The notes: generated from the letters alone by a model not told the origin. Shown: positions 45,932-56,103, counted from the first letter of the stretch. The stretch: 64,000 nt of DNA from CAZGMJ01 sp964526785 (GCA_964526785.1 CAZGMJ010000003.1:1-64000); one strand, 5' to 3'. Numbers and translations are program-made.

Positions 45932-47512
45932 ATGTTTGTACGAAACGTCCGATCGCTCTGGATGGTCGCGCTTATCGTGTTTATTGCGGCCTCCGGGGCA
46001 ATTGCACAGAAACCGGAGTTCACGCCCATCTTCGACGGCAACAGCCTTGATGGCTGGAAATCGCCCGAGATGAAATACTGGTCGGTTGAGGATGGTGCGA
46101 TCACCGCACAATCAAGCGAACAGAATCCAGCGACGGCAAATCAGTTTCTGGTGTGGCAATACGGCGAACTGGATGATTTCGAATTGAAACTGAAGTATCG
46201 TATTACGGGCACAGAGTCTGCGAATTCCGGAATTCAGATTCGCAGCGCCGTACCGCCGGACGGACACGTTGCGGGCTATCAGGCGGACATTGATCGAAGC
46301 GGCCGGTATAGCGGCGCGCTGTACGATGAGCACGGACGCGGCATGCTGGCCGAGCGCGGACAGAAGAGTGTGATCGGTTCAGACGGCAGGAAGAGCAGTA
46401 GTTCCATCGGTAACGCCGCAGATTTGTTCGCGAACATCAACAAGAACGGGTGGAATGAGTATCACATCATCGCCCGCGGCGAGCACATCACGCTGAAGAT
46501 CAACGGCAAGACCACGGCGGAGGTAATCGATCGGGACAAGGAGAACCAGGACCTCTCGGGCGTGCTCGCACTGCAGTTGCACAGCGGGCCGCCGATGAAA
46601 GTGCAGTTCAAGGACATCCAGCTAAAGCGTCTGCCTCTCGAAGGCCGCAAGAAGGTTGTGCTGGTTGCAGGGCGGCCGAGCCATGGATTCAGCGGGCACG
46701 AGCACAATGCAGGGTGTCTGCTCTTGGGCAAGTTGCTCAACGAGTCCATGACCAATATGCACGCGACGGTTTACACCAACGGCTGGCCGAAAGATCCGAC
46801 TGCATTCGACAATGCGGACGGAATTGCGATCTTCTGCGACGGAGGCGGCGGGCACGTAGCGATGCGGCACATGGAAGAGGTGGATGCGATGGCGAGGGAC
46901 GGTATGGGGATTGCATTTTTGCACTACGCCGTGGAGTTGCCGAAAGGCACGGCGGGCAATTACGCGCTGGACTGGGTCGGGGGCTACTTCGAGACGTACT
47001 GGTCGGTGAATCCGCACTGGCGGGCGGAGTTCAAGACGCTCCCCGAACATCCGATCACGCGGGGCATCGAACCGTTCTACATGGATGACGAGTGGTATTA
47101 TCACATGCGGTTCCGCGAGAACATGAAGGGCGTTACGCCAATCCTCAGCGCCATCCCACCGGAGAAGACACGACAAAGACGGGACGGCGCACACAGCGGC
47201 AATCCACATGTGCGAGCAAGAAACGGAATGGCCGAGCACGTGGCGTGGGCTTACGAGCGTCCGGATGGAGGGCGGGGCTTCGGCTTTACCGGCGGGCACT
47301 GGCACTGGAGTTGGGCGAGCGACGATTTTCGGAACGTCGTGCTAAACGCACTGGTCTGGATATGCGGACAGGAAGTTCCCGAGGATGGAGTGCAGTCGCG
47401 AAGACCGTCGCTTGAGGAACTGCTTGAGAACCAGGACTACGATCCGCCGCGTAACTGGAACCAGAGAAAGGCCAAGATCATGGCCGATATCAAGGCGTGG
47501 AATAGCGATTAG
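45932..47512 (+). CDS. Exported DUF1080 (3-keto-disaccharide hydrolase) fused to a ThuA domain
   Basis: 526 aa from the ATG at 45932 (GGAGG 9 nt upstream); a start seven codons earlier is less likely. Signal peptide about 1-25 (SGAIAQ). The DUF1080 jelly-roll (about 28-230) has FDGNSLDGWKSP, NSGIQIRS and a YDEHGRGML segment, all typical. A ThuA domain (about 235-490) carries HYAVELPKG, DEWYYHMRF and GGRGFGFTGGHWHWSW, strongly similar to the second ThuA in the gene at 41470. DUF1080 has been linked to hydrolysis of 3-keto-glycosides. Confidence 0.88.
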   Translation: MFVRNVRSLWMVALIVFIAASGAIAQKPEFTPIFDGNSLDGWKSPEMKYWSVEDGAITAQSSEQNPATANQFLVWQYGELDDFELKLKYRITGTESANSGIQIRSAVPPDGHVAGYQADIDRSGRYSGALYDEHGRGMLAERGQKSVIGSDGRKSSSSIGNAADLFANINKNGWNEYHIIARGEHITLKINGKTTAEVIDRDKENQDLSGVLALQLHSGPPMKVQFKDIQLKRLPLEGRKKVVLVAGRPSHGFSGHEHNAGCLLLGKLLNESMTNMHATVYTNGWPKDPTAFDNADGIAIFCDGGGGHVAMRHMEEVDAMARDGMGIAFLHYAVELPKGTAGNYALDWVGGYFETYWSVNPHWRAEFKTLPEHPITRGIEPFYMDDEWYYHMRFRENMKGVTPILSAIPPEKTRQRRDGAHSGNPHVRARNGMAEHVAWAYERPDGGRGFGFTGGHWHWSWASDDFRNVVLNALVWICGQEVPEDGVQSRRPSLEELLENQDYDPPRNWNQRKAKIMADIKAWNSD

Positions 47513-47663
47513 CGGCTGTTAGCGGGCGCTACGCGTCGGGCAATCTCTGATCAGGCTATCGGCAACGAGAGTGCGGTGCCACGGGTTTATTGTGCGCACT
47601 TCGACCGGCAAGCCAATCGCCGGACAATCTGAGGTATCGATATCGAAACTCCGGAGGCAGACG

Positions 47664-50600
47664 ATGAGGACGCGAAACGTGATTCTGGCAACAATCATGC
47701 TCTACTTGGGATCGCCGGCGTATGGAGGTGGTTTGATTGACCTGGACGGCAGGTGGGAGTATCCACACTATCTGACGTGGCGGCCTGGGAACGGGCAGGC
47801 GTGCGATGTGAATCCGCCCAGGTTTTCGTGGCCGCACGAGCCGCAGGTTATCCCGGAGAGCAGCAATATCCCCGTGCGGGAGTTCACCCTGCAGCTTTCT
47901 CGCGACGGTGACTTTGCAGAGCCCGAGATTAGCATTCGCACGCCGTACAACTTCTACAACGCAATCGGCGTACTGGAGGATACGAAGTGGCACTGGCGGA
48001 TAGGGTGGGATGTGGGAACCGACCGGGAGGTGTGGAGCGTAGTACGGAGCTTCACATTCGCCCGCGATGCGGTGACGTGGGACCGGCGGGTTATTACGAA
48101 TGCGGCGGGTTTGCTGGCTTCCCAGGAACGCCCGCGGCTGGGACCATCGGGAGGCGACTGGGAGCGATGGCGCGGTTCTCTTGAGAAGAACGAACCGACG
48201 CGCACATGGCTGAAGGACACTCTCAATCTGGCACAGAAGGTGACGAGGCGGCCTTGGTGGCGAGCGTTTCCGGCGAGCGATGTCAAAGGCAAGACGGAGT
48301 ATGACGATCAGCAGTTCATGAGGATAGGGTCTGAGATCGCACTTGCTTCGTTCGCATATCGCCTGACGGGTGAGAAACAGTATGAACGAGCGAAGGACCT
48401 TGCGCTGGCTTTGGCGAGATTTCCCAAGGGCGGGTTGTCGTCACCGGAGTATCACGGGGCTCGGCGCAAGTGGCCGACGCGAATCACCGAGTATCTGGCA
48501 TTGTGTTACGATTGGTTGTATAAGGATTTGAGTGAGGCGGAACGGCAGACACTTCTACACTCGATCGAATGGCGTCTGCGGGCCACATTTCTGGAGAAGG
48601 CGTCATGGCGAATGGGGGATAGAGTCGCCAGACAGGGCGCGAGCGTGTTCTGCCAGAGTCATCCTTATGAGGGTTTTATGTGGTCAATGCCCGGGGTCCT
48701 GCTGACGGCGGGTGATCTCGATTTGGCGGACGAGCTCCTGCCCCTGTGCCTGCATTACCTGACGGGTGTGACAAGTGCGCACGGGCCGGATGAAGGGTGG
48801 AATGAGGGAGTGGGCTACGGCGGATGGAAGGGGCAGAGTATGCTGGGGGCGTCGCTCTATGTGGCGCATCTGCTGCCTCAACTGAAGCTCGGACGCAATC
48901 CATATTATGTGCGGCTGGGTGAATGGTACAGTCATTTGATGCCTCTGGGGATTCGGAGATTGTCGTTCGGTGATTACTCGGCGACGCCGGAGCGGCACTG
49001 GGGCACGCAGCGAAACAACGCGAGGATGCTGGCGTGGCTTACCGGCGAGGGGCGATTTGAGTATCGTGACAGGGCAATCAGCAATAAGATCGGCGATGGT
49101 TCCGGGGGGCGCGGATGGCTCGATCTGCTATCGGCCGCTCAATGGCAGAAACCGCAAACAGTGCGAGACAGCGGCACGTCGGCGGTGTTTCCGGAGGCGG
49201 GATGGGTCATGGTGAGTACGGGGGATCATTCGGACTGGAAGGCCTTTGACGAGTCGGTCGGGATGATATTTCAGTGTCGGCCGCGAGGTGGATTCAGCCA
49301 TTCGTACCGCGCGGAGAACGACTTCGTATGGCACGCATACGGACAGACGCTCAGCGCCGGCGGGGGTGGGACTGCGTACCCGGATCCGCACTCGAGACAT
49401 TCGCTGAGCCATAACGTGATGCTCATCAACGGCGAGGGGCAGGAGTGGGAGCCACGTTCGCCCGACTATCCGTTTGTCGGAAGGCTGTTGGCATATGAGG
49501 AGACAGACGGGTACACGTATTGGGTCGGGGAGGCGACGCATGCCTACCAGAGCGTCGAAGGGCTGCTGCGGTGGCATCGGCACGTAGTGTTTGTCGAGGG
49601 CAAGTGGTTCGCGATTTACGATGATGTAGCGATGCGGCCGGGAGCAGAGCCGGCCAAGTTCTCGTGGCTGTTTCATGTGGCCCCCGATGTACCACTGCGT
49701 CTGTTCAAGAATGACGCAGGTTTTTCGTATCGGATGAGAGATGTACATGCGAAGGTGGTTTTCGCAAAGAAGCGGAATGATCTGGAACTCGCGAACTTGC
49801 GTGACCGAGATGGATATAAGAATCCGATCACGGGAGAGAATATGTACGAACGAGCCGTAAATCGCGTCGAATCCAAAGGCAAGAAACTGACCGACAAGCA
49901 GATCATGAGCCACAATATCTCCCTCACTAATACCAAGCCTACGCGGGAGTGGAGTCTGTTGACGGTGCTTACGGCGTGGCGTGAAGGCGAGTCTGAGCCG
50001 AGGGTGAGCTTAGACGGACATGGTGCTGTCGCGGTGTCGTGGGGGGCCGGCAAAGGAAGAAAGGTGTCTTTCGACCCGGCCGTTCGAGCAGATATTGTAA
50101 TGGATGTTGCCAGGATTCGGCGGCACGCACTGGCGACGGAACCGGAGGTTCTGCCGCCCGAGGGAAGGCGGGAGACTGTAAGCCTGGGCAGGGCTCGGTA
50201 CGACGTTGACTGGCTGGCCAAGGAGGATTTCGAGCGCCCCGACTGGACATCACGCTGGTTTGCGGAGGGCAACTCTGAGATTAAGGTTCGCGACGGCAGA
50301 CTCCACATCCGTAATCTTCATGAAGGCAAAGCAAATGTGGCAACGGTTTGGTTTCGGCCGGAGTTGCCTGCAAATGTGATTGTGCGATTCACATCGAAGG
50401 CTATTGAGCCGGCAGAGAAGAACGCGGCAAATCTGAATTTGTTTCTGCATGCACGAGAGAATAACGGCGAACCGGTCACATTCGGGCGGAGCGGGCAGTA
50501 TAGAGAGTACCATACGTTTGCGAACTACATCGTGACTTTCGTCGGCGGATACCGGCCGGGGTGGAGCCGGGCACGGCGCAATCCGGGGTTCAATCTGCTG

Positions 50601-50819
50601 CACGAGGCTGAAGTTCGCTCCGAGGTCGGGCAAGAGTATGATATTGCCGTGGCCTTCTATGAGGGGAGGCTGCGATACTATATCAACGGCAGGCTCATCC
50701 ATGACATAGTCGACCCGAAGCCTCTAGCGGGCGGGAAGTTTGCAATTCGCACGTGGAGCACGAACGCATGGTGGGACGACGTACAATTCGGCGAGATCAT
50801 GAAAGCAGAGAATAGATGA
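47664..50819 (+). CDS. Large exported heparinase II/III-like polysaccharide lyase-type protein
   Basis: 1051 aa from the ATG at 47664 (GGAGG 6-7 nt upstream). Signal peptide about 1-20. A Fn3/DUF4962-like N-terminal domain (about 20-130) is followed by an alpha-toroid (about 150-520: EYLALCYDWLY, HGPDEGWNEGVGYG) and a heparinase II/III beta-sandwich (about 540-840: FSHSYRAENDFVWHAYGQ, HSRHSLSHNVMLING, RWHRHVVFVEGKW). A C-terminal LamG/DUF1961-like sandwich (about 860-1051) follows. The family degrades uronic-acid polysaccharides such as heparan, alginate or related. The substrate is unknown. Its stop overlaps the next gene in ATGA. Confidence 0.8.
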   Translation: MRTRNVILATIMLYLGSPAYGGGLIDLDGRWEYPHYLTWRPGNGQACDVNPPRFSWPHEPQVIPESSNIPVREFTLQLSRDGDFAEPEISIRTPYNFYNAIGVLEDTKWHWRIGWDVGTDREVWSVVRSFTFARDAVTWDRRVITNAAGLLASQERPRLGPSGGDWERWRGSLEKNEPTRTWLKDTLNLAQKVTRRPWWRAFPASDVKGKTEYDDQQFMRIGSEIALASFAYRLTGEKQYERAKDLALALARFPKGGLSSPEYHGARRKWPTRITEYLALCYDWLYKDLSEAERQTLLHSIEWRLRATFLEKASWRMGDRVARQGASVFCQSHPYEGFMWSMPGVLLTAGDLDLADELLPLCLHYLTGVTSAHGPDEGWNEGVGYGGWKGQSMLGASLYVAHLLPQLKLGRNPYYVRLGEWYSHLMPLGIRRLSFGDYSATPERHWGTQRNNARMLAWLTGEGRFEYRDRAISNKIGDGSGGRGWLDLLSAAQWQKPQTVRDSGTSAVFPEAGWVMVSTGDHSDWKAFDESVGMIFQCRPRGGFSHSYRAENDFVWHAYGQTLSAGGGGTAYPDPHSRHSLSHNVMLINGEGQEWEPRSPDYPFVGRLLAYEETDGYTYWVGEATHAYQSVEGLLRWHRHVVFVEGKWFAIYDDVAMRPGAEPAKFSWLFHVAPDVPLRLFKNDAGFSYRMRDVHAKVVFAKKRNDLELANLRDRDGYKNPITGENMYERAVNRVESKGKKLTDKQIMSHNISLTNTKPTREWSLLTVLTAWREGESEPRVSLDGHGAVAVSWGAGKGRKVSFDPAVRADIVMDVARIRRHALATEPEVLPPEGRRETVSLGRARYDVDWLAKEDFERPDWTSRWFAEGNSEIKVRDGRLHIRNLHEGKANVATVWFRPELPANVIVRFTSKAIEPAEKNAANLNLFLHARENNGEPVTFGRSGQYREYHTFANYIVTFVGGYRPGWSRARRNPGFNLLHEAEVRSEVGQEYDIAVAFYEGRLRYYINGRLIHDIVDPKPLAGGKFAIRTWSTNAWWDDVQFGEIMKAENR

Positions 50820-52606
50820 CAGGGAAGCGTGCAGAAATGAGAGACATGAAGACTGCCAAGCGAATTGTCCTTTTATGCTCGGTCGCGTTGCTCACCTCGA
50901 TCGGTTCTGTGGGAAAGTGTGGGGACTGGCGGAATATTCGCAACGGCCTGGAGATCCCGAGCGAGGGGTATGCGGACCAGCCGTACGTAGTTATTACAAA
51001 GGACGGGGATTGGCTCTGTACGTTAACAACGGGCCGCGGACGCGAGGGAGATATCGGCCAGCACGTCGTGGCGGCGATCAGTTCAGACAAGGGCAGGACG
51101 TGGTCGGAACTGATTGATATTGAGCCGGCGGACGGGCCCGAGGCGTCGTGGGCAATGCCGCTGGTGACGCCAAGCGGGCGAGTTTATGCATTTTACGACT
51201 ATAACGGCAACAACGTGCGGACTCTGCCGAACGGCAAGAAGATCCGGGCGGATATGCTGGGCTGGTACTGCTATCGGTATTCCGATGACAGCGGCCGGAC
51301 ATGGTCGAAGCGCTTCAGACTGCCTGTGCGCGTAACGGCCTGCGACCGGGCGAATGACTGGAACGGAGCAGTTCAAATCATGTGGGGGATAGGCAAACCG
51401 ATCAGTTTTGACGGCTCGCTCATGTTTGCCTTCACGAAGCTTGGCAGGTATATGCTGGACAACGGCGAGGGGTGGTTCTTCCGGTCCGACAATATTCTCA
51501 CCGAGCGGGAAGTGTCGAAGATTCGGTGGGAGATGCTGCCGGAGGGACAGCACGGCGTACGTAATGAACAATTTGGGTCCGTTCAGGAAGAGCACAACGT
51601 TGTGGTGCTAAGCAACGGCGATCTGTACTGTATGTATCGCACGACGACAGGCCATCCGATTCATTGCTACAGCCGAGACGGCGGGCGGAGATGGTCGAAG
51701 CCTGAGATTGCCACATATGCCCCGGGCGGACAGCCATTCAAGCACCCGCGTGCGTGTCCGCGAATATGGAGAGCAAAGAACGGCCGGTTCCTCTTCTGGT
51801 TTCATAATCACGGGGGCAAAGACTATAGGGAGCGCAATCCGGCATGGGTCTGCGGCGGCATCGAGAAGGACGGCTTCATATACTGGTCGCAGCCTGAAAT
51901 TCTGTTGTACGACCCCGACCCTGAGACCCGGATCAGCTATCCGGACCTGATCGAGCAGAACGGACGGTATTGGGTGACGGAGACGCAGAAGGAGATTGCC
52001 CGCGTGCACGAAATCGATCGGGGGCTTTTCGAGGGGCTATGGAGACAGGGCGAAGTGAATGAACCGGCGCATACCGGCATGGAAATGCTGTTGCGAAAGA
52101 GCGGCCTGGGGCCGGGACGCCAGATGGATATGGTGAGCTTGCCCGCTCTCGATGCAGGCGGCGGATTCAGCATAGGACTTTGGGTGCGTTGCGACGGGAT
52201 TGACAGCGACACTGTGCTACTGGATAGCCGGGACGACCGGGGACGAGGGATTTGTATACGCACAACAGAGGTGGCAACGGCGCGAATCGAGATCAGCGAC
52301 GGCACAGGGACGGCAGCATGGGACTGTGATCCGGGCGCGTTCGATAAGAAAGGGCTGCATCACGTCGTGTTCATCGTGGACGGCGGACCGAAGATTATCA
52401 GTGTTGTCGCAGACGGCGTTTTGTGCGACGGCGGCGAGCACCGGCAATATGGGTGGGGGCGCTTTCGAGCCGAGCTCGGCAATGTTTCGGGCAAGACACT
52501 CAGGATTGGCGGTTCCCCGCAGGGCTCCCTGGAAGGACTGCGCATTTACGATCGGGCGATGCGCACGTCGGAGGCGATTGGCAACTTCCGAGCAGGCCCG
52601 CCGTAG
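50816..52606 (+). CDS. Exported sialidase-type propeller protein with C-terminal LamG domain
   Basis: 596 aa. Signal peptide within about 1-36. A six-bladed sialidase-like propeller (about 38-420) has BNR/Asp-box motifs (SSDKGRTWSE, SDDSGRTWSK, SRDGGRRWSK). From about 430 a concanavalin-like/LamG domain ends in the typical GLRIYDRAM. ATG at 50816 overlaps the heparinase-like stop by 4 bp, implying coupled synthesis; an ATG seven codons on (50837) is an alternative. Substrate: a sialic-acid-like sugar or another glycan; Asp boxes alone do not prove sialidase. Confidence 0.78.
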   Translation: MTGKRAEMRDMKTAKRIVLLCSVALLTSIGSVGKCGDWRNIRNGLEIPSEGYADQPYVVITKDGDWLCTLTTGRGREGDIGQHVVAAISSDKGRTWSELIDIEPADGPEASWAMPLVTPSGRVYAFYDYNGNNVRTLPNGKKIRADMLGWYCYRYSDDSGRTWSKRFRLPVRVTACDRANDWNGAVQIMWGIGKPISFDGSLMFAFTKLGRYMLDNGEGWFFRSDNILTEREVSKIRWEMLPEGQHGVRNEQFGSVQEEHNVVVLSNGDLYCMYRTTTGHPIHCYSRDGGRRWSKPEIATYAPGGQPFKHPRACPRIWRAKNGRFLFWFHNHGGKDYRERNPAWVCGGIEKDGFIYWSQPEILLYDPDPETRISYPDLIEQNGRYWVTETQKEIARVHEIDRGLFEGLWRQGEVNEPAHTGMEMLLRKSGLGPGRQMDMVSLPALDAGGGFSIGLWVRCDGIDSDTVLLDSRDDRGRGICIRTTEVATARIEISDGTGTAAWDCDPGAFDKKGLHHVVFIVDGGPKIISVVADGVLCDGGEHRQYGWGRFRAELGNVSGKTLRIGGSPQGSLEGLRIYDRAMRTSEAIGNFRAGPP

Positions 52607-52616
52607 ACGCCTGAAA

Positions 52617-55600
52617 TTACCTGTCTGCAATGGGCAGCGGGCATTGCAACCGGCCCAGTGTGCCGGCTTCGCCGATCTGTTTGCCATCGGCAAAGATAAG
52701 AAGGCCCTTGCCCATTTCGTACTTGTTTCCCGTCTTATCCCATACGATCGTAATGAGGCGGTTGTGGTATGGGATGTTGTCGAGGCAGAACCAGTCCCAG
52801 GTATCATCGGGCACCAGGGGATTGACTTCGACGGTGTTGTCCGCACGGGGACGCAGGCCAATCAGCCCACTGATAACAAGGTCACAGTAGGTGGAATGGT
52901 TGTAGTCTTTGCCGCGTTCGATTCCGCCTTTGCCCTGGTTCCAAGTTCCGTCCTTCCAGCTCTTGAGGCGCGTGCGGGAGATCCAGTCGCCGGTGAGAGG
53001 ATTGAGGTTTTCGTCGATCCATGGGACGATCTTGCCGTTGTCGCGTTTGAGGCGATGGCTGCTGGTGTAGATTCGGAGCATTTCGAAGTAATCCGCCTTA
53101 TCGACTACGTCCTGGTCGTAGTTGTTGAGCAGGTTTGCCATGGCGGTGAGGGTGATTGATGTGGCGAAGGGCCAGCTTGGGCCGTTCCATTGGCACTCGT
53201 GGCCTTGATAGGAGACAGCGAAACGGGGGTGGCGCTGTTCGGTGGTGGTCGGGCCGAAGGGGGCGTAGAAACCTTTTGGATCCATCAGTTGCTTCCAGGC
53301 GGATTCGTAGCCGGGGTCGGGGAGGTTGGCGTACCAAGGGGTGTAGCCGTGCAGTTCGCGGACGTCGACGCGCTGGTCCTTGTCGCGGGGCAGGGTCTTG
53401 AAGAATTGGGCATCGGTATCCCAGAGTTTGGTCTGGACGAGGTGCTTGAGCTTCTTTGCTCTGGCCTCGTATCGGTCGGCGATATCCGACTTACCGGCGA
53501 GTTCCGCGATATTTGCGATTGCCAAGGCGTCGGCGTACATGTAGGAATTGATGGTGGCGCGCTTGCCGCTGCCTCCGACGGAGACTTCCATGCCGTCACG
53601 GTCGTCGATCTGCCAGAAGAGGCCGTCGGGTTCCTGTCTGGCCTTTTGCCATTGCTTGTAGTTCTCGATAAGATCGGGCAGCAGGTCGATTACGTGAGTC
53701 TGGTCCCTGGTCACCATATATCTGGCCCAGAATGCGTCGGCGGCCCAGAAGCTGTAGCTGCGGACGCTGCCGCCCTTGCGAAACCAGAATTCGGCGTAGT
53801 CGTCGAGGTACTTCGGGTTGCGGAGCCAGCGGCCTTCGTAGAAATGGTGACCTGCGGGGCAGTTGATCGTGTTGTGTTTGCCGGACCAGTTGACCTTCGG
53901 GAGGAACTCGGTGATGACGAAGCCGTCGGGCGTATGCTTGATGTGCTTGCGGTAGGTCCACCAGCGAAAATAGTAGGTGCGCTCGACGTCCGGGTCAGGG
54001 CATTCGAACAAAGGGATATTGCCGCGAAGAAACCGCCATGCCTTGTCGTTGGGAATGTGCTGCATGTAGAGCTCTTCGTCGTCTGCATTGAATCGGTCGA
54101 TGTAATGCTTGAAAGACCCGGGCCGCAAGACAAGACCGCCCTGCTCCCGGGCGGGAGTAATGCGGACGGCCTGCCCCCCGCCGGCCGGGAGTTTTGCCTT
54201 CAGCGTGGAGGATGCATCCACGATGCGTTTCTCTATGACAACGTGCGTGCGGGTATCGTCGTCCAGGTCCGCGTCGGAATAGACATATGCCTCATACTTG
54301 CGGTCCGGATCAAGAAACGAGAGCGGGATGTTCCGTTCGCGAGCGTTCAGGCCGTTCATGGTACCGAGGAACCACTGATTCCCGCTGCGACGCGCAATCG
54401 TTATGTACTCGCCGATCTCGCCGTGGATGACGCGCGTGTCATCCCACACGGTGGGGACATGCTCGAAGAACTCGATTTCCGGCTCGCCCTGGTATGCCGA
54501 TGGCCGGTCGTACCAGAAGAGGAATTGAAACGGGCTGTAATAGACCACGGAGGCCGCAAGCTGATGAGCGTGCGTGGTCTTGATGCGATCGTTATAGTAG
54601 CAGACGGTGTAGTCACCGGCACCGCAGAGCATGCGGGTGAACGGCAGGATGAGATTCTCCTCGGCCGTCGGCATGCACTCGTTACCACGGATGCCCTCCT
54701 GCGTCATGAGGTTGGGATATGTTCGGCTATAGCCGGTCGGGCGGTATTCATCGTGGATGTCTACCATTAGATGATGCCTGGCGGCCTTGCGTACCGCCTC
54801 GTGCAGCCACGTGGTCCACTGCTGCGAACCAACGCGAACAAAGCCGTACTTGACGCCCTTGATCCCCCACTTCTCGTAGAGCGGGAGAATCTCGTCGAGT
54901 TGGCGTTCGAGGGCCCTGCGGTTGACATAGACAAGAATGCCAATGCCTTTCTTTCCGGCATAGTCAATAACTTCGTGCAGATCGAGCGGGCCCGGCGAGC
55001 GTTTGGGATCGACGGAGATCGTGGTTGCATCGGATTTCTCGTCATACTCGTGGCCGTACCAGCCGGCATCGTATTCGACATACTGAAGATTGTGTGCGAC
55101 GGCGAAATCGACACAGGCTTTGCCGCCCTCGGTGGTGAGCGTGACTTCGCGGATGACTTTGCCCGGCTTGATCCAGGAGGTATCAGGTATTGCGCATGGC
55201 TCGTTGAGATTCAGCAGCAGGTAGTTGCGCTCGAGCAACTGGCCCGGCGAATCACCAAGCATGATGAACCGCCACGGGGTGGTAAACGGAGCAGAAGCGC
55301 GGACCTCGCCGGCAAGCGAACTGACCAGCGCACATTTCGTGTCGGCAACCGGCGATAGGCGCATTCGGGCGTAATCCACCAGCGCAGCCTCTCCGACCGC
55401 GGCATAACACTCATCGCTGATTCTGATTGTCAGCGGCCGTTCGCAGTTCTTCCTGATTTCGCTGAGGGGGACTTCGCTGTAGACGCCCTGAGCAGAATAG
55501 ACCGCCCAGGCCGTATGGTCACCCATGAAGCGGAACTGTGTGTTCTCGGCACTGATTATGAAATCGTTGAGATGTTCCTGGGCGGGGATTTCGTAGCGGA

Positions 55601-56021
55601 AAGCGGCACCCTCGTCGTATGCGCGGAAGGTCAGTCGCAGCTTTCTGCGAGACTGATGGCTCTGTTCGAGCTCCACCACCAACTGATTGAAATTGTCCGG
55701 TATCGTGCTGCGCTCGCCATACACAGGCTTCCAGGTTCCGCTGTGTGTTGCGCGCTTGGTTTCGCCGATCCGAAATCCCTTTTGAAGGGCCGGTCCGTCC
55801 TCGAACAGTAGACCAAGCGGGGAATTCACCACGACCGGTGTGCCTCGATAATGCACGCTATAGACGGGACAATCGCCGCCGCTCGGCATGTCAACGAGAT
55901 CGAAGGCGAGAACCACGTTGCCGTCCGGCGACCGGACCACGTGCGCCGCCGGCGCACAGCAGGCCAGACAAATGCATACTGTAAAGCAGAAAAGCCCGAC
56001 ATGGAAAGCTCTGTTGTTCAT
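52617..56021 (-). CDS. Exported fusion of a GH97 glycosidase and an (alpha/alpha)6 glycosidase-like module
   Basis: 1134 aa. Signal peptide about 1-24. Residues about 25-650 are a GH97 enzyme: N-terminal beta-sandwich with PDGNVVLAFDL and NSPLGLLFED, a TIM barrel with HNLQYVEYDAGWYG and PTGYSRTYPNLMTQEGIRGNE (catalytic-glutamate region), and a C-terminal domain to about 645. Residues about 655-1134 form a second module with YSFWAADAFWARY, GHECQWNGPSWPFATS and NGKIVPWIDENLNP, resembling GH63/GH37-type toroids. Both are exo-acting in known relatives, alpha-glucosidase or alpha-galactosidase for GH97. Two exo-glycosidases in one protein is unusual. Confidence 0.8.
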   Translation of the reverse strand: MNNRAFHVGLFCFTVCICLACCAPAAHVVRSPDGNVVLAFDLVDMPSGGDCPVYSVHYRGTPVVVNSPLGLLFEDGPALQKGFRIGETKRATHSGTWKPVYGERSTIPDNFNQLVVELEQSHQSRRKLRLTFRAYDEGAAFRYEIPAQEHLNDFIISAENTQFRFMGDHTAWAVYSAQGVYSEVPLSEIRKNCERPLTIRISDECYAAVGEAALVDYARMRLSPVADTKCALVSSLAGEVRASAPFTTPWRFIMLGDSPGQLLERNYLLLNLNEPCAIPDTSWIKPGKVIREVTLTTEGGKACVDFAVAHNLQYVEYDAGWYGHEYDEKSDATTISVDPKRSPGPLDLHEVIDYAGKKGIGILVYVNRRALERQLDEILPLYEKWGIKGVKYGFVRVGSQQWTTWLHEAVRKAARHHLMVDIHDEYRPTGYSRTYPNLMTQEGIRGNECMPTAEENLILPFTRMLCGAGDYTVCYYNDRIKTTHAHQLAASVVYYSPFQFLFWYDRPSAYQGEPEIEFFEHVPTVWDDTRVIHGEIGEYITIARRSGNQWFLGTMNGLNARERNIPLSFLDPDRKYEAYVYSDADLDDDTRTHVVIEKRIVDASSTLKAKLPAGGGQAVRITPAREQGGLVLRPGSFKHYIDRFNADDEELYMQHIPNDKAWRFLRGNIPLFECPDPDVERTYYFRWWTYRKHIKHTPDGFVITEFLPKVNWSGKHNTINCPAGHHFYEGRWLRNPKYLDDYAEFWFRKGGSVRSYSFWAADAFWARYMVTRDQTHVIDLLPDLIENYKQWQKARQEPDGLFWQIDDRDGMEVSVGGSGKRATINSYMYADALAIANIAELAGKSDIADRYEARAKKLKHLVQTKLWDTDAQFFKTLPRDKDQRVDVRELHGYTPWYANLPDPGYESAWKQLMDPKGFYAPFGPTTTEQRHPRFAVSYQGHECQWNGPSWPFATSITLTAMANLLNNYDQDVVDKADYFEMLRIYTSSHRLKRDNGKIVPWIDENLNPLTGDWISRTRLKSWKDGTWNQGKGGIERGKDYNHSTYCDLVISGLIGLRPRADNTVEVNPLVPDDTWDWFCLDNIPYHNRLITIVWDKTGNKYEMGKGLLIFADGKQIGEAGTLGRLQCPLPIADR

Positions 56022-56103
56022 TCGGTCCGATCCCCATCAAAAAAGCACAACACTGCTCGAAATCTTTGGGGTCAATGTACCACGCGACAGGCTTTCAGAC
56101 AAC

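Noticed and set aside
53190..54770. Long plus-strand frame opposite the GH97 fusion
   Set aside because: Valine/alanine/glycine-rich shadow; the minus-strand glycosidase motifs are clear.
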